Assembly: GCA_028712845.1 (NCBI GenBank)
Contig: JAQTPO010000122.1
Location: 1 to 5,757 of the forward strand
Source: Dehalococcoidales bacterium
GTDB lineage: Bacteria > Chloroflexota > Dehalococcoidia > Dehalococcoidales > Fen-1064
DNA: 5,757 nucleotides
Reading direction: 5' to 3'
The translations under genes and the position numbers were made by a program. This document shows, piece by piece, positions 5,631-5,757 of the stretch (position 1 is the first letter of the stretch; every line of letters begins with the position of its first letter). Below the pieces are notes generated by a model. The model did not search any database. It saw nothing but the letters and a program-made list of their open reading frames with translations, and had not been told where the DNA came from.

Positions 5631-5690
5631 GACTGTCTGAAAAGCTGCTGCCGTCACAGCGAAACTTCAGACAGTCTTACGTTTATTTGT
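5631..5690 (+). terminator. Stem-loop terminator of the dehydrogenase/ETF operon
   Basis: GACTGTCTGAA (5631-5641) and TTCAGACAGTC (5666-5676) form a perfect 11-bp stem 17 nt after the etfA stop. Inside the 24-nt loop, GCTG (5644-5647) can pair with CAGC (5657-5660). The 3' side continues as a T-rich stretch (TTACGTTTATTTGTT), which fits an intrinsic terminator with an imperfect U-tract. Confidence 0.65.
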
Positions 5691-5695
5691 TCTAT

Positions 5696-5724
5696 ATTAT
5701 GGGATTTAGATTGGCGACTGTCAA
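5696..5724 (-). promoter_or_regulatory. Candidate leftward promoter facing the end of etfA
   Basis: On the minus strand TTGACA (5724-5719) is followed after exactly 17 nt by CATAAT (5701-5696, five of six). A transcript would start near 5689 and run through the stem-loop antisense to etfA. No credible leftward gene follows, so this is either an antisense RNA promoter or a chance match in A/T-rich DNA. Confidence 0.25.
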
Positions 5725-5757
5725 ACGAAATAGCTGCGCGATATCATCTTATCAATA

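Noticed and set aside
5268..5657. Minus-strand open frame of 129 codons under the candidate leftward promoter
   Set aside because: It is antisense to the conserved FAD domain of etfA, begins within the terminator hairpin region without a good ribosome site, and resembles no protein family.
5716..5722. GACTGTC recurring at 5716 and in the terminator stem, as a repeat family
   Set aside because: Seven bases is too short to distinguish from chance and there is no further similarity around it.

Overview
The window holds five complete plus-strand genes and the first 42 codons of a sixth gene that reads leftward off the left edge. Base composition is moderate, Shine-Dalgarno sites are of the GGAGG type and spacing is compact, so this is a bacterial chromosome. 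The genes suggest an organism that handles acyl-CoA compounds through flavoproteins. The EtfB resembles those of anaerobes such as Megasphaera and Acidaminococcus. An anaerobic Chloroflexota, Firmicutes or Desulfobacterota lineage would fit, but the window cannot separate these.

Layout: (1) 1-127, minus strand, the start of an unrecognised protein with an N-terminal CxxC. (2) 128-387, a divergent intergenic region with a 14-bp perfect palindrome near the left gene and a good sigma70-type promoter for the right gene. (3) 400-1467, a flavin oxidoreductase of the nitronate monooxygenase family. (4) 1468-1618, a gap with two consecutive stem-loops. (5) 1619-2509, a ten-helix EamA/DMT transporter. 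(6) 2510-2639, a promoter region containing a perfect tandem duplication of 17 bp. (7) 2640-5613, a tight three-gene operon: acyl-CoA dehydrogenase, etfB, etfA, with 13- and 15-nt gaps. (8) 5614-5757, a stem-loop terminator and then non-coding sequence.

The operon is the functional core. The dehydrogenase would exchange electrons between an acyl-CoA/enoyl-CoA pair and its FAD, and the EtfAB heterodimer encoded beside it would carry them to or from another redox partner not present here. The interest lies in the residues. The dehydrogenase has Ala where most family members have the catalytic Glu (YEGT becomes AAGT), and Gly at the alternative helix-G position used by isovaleryl-CoA dehydrogenase. 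EtfA has Trp in place of the conserved flavin-contacting Arg (GGRG becomes VGWG), and its SGAIQH motif reads SGAMHF. The reading frames are otherwise intact and well conserved, so this looks like a functionally diverged dehydrogenase/ETF pair rather than decay. It is the best candidate in the window for undescribed biochemistry. No CRISPR array, tRNA, rRNA or mobile element was seen.
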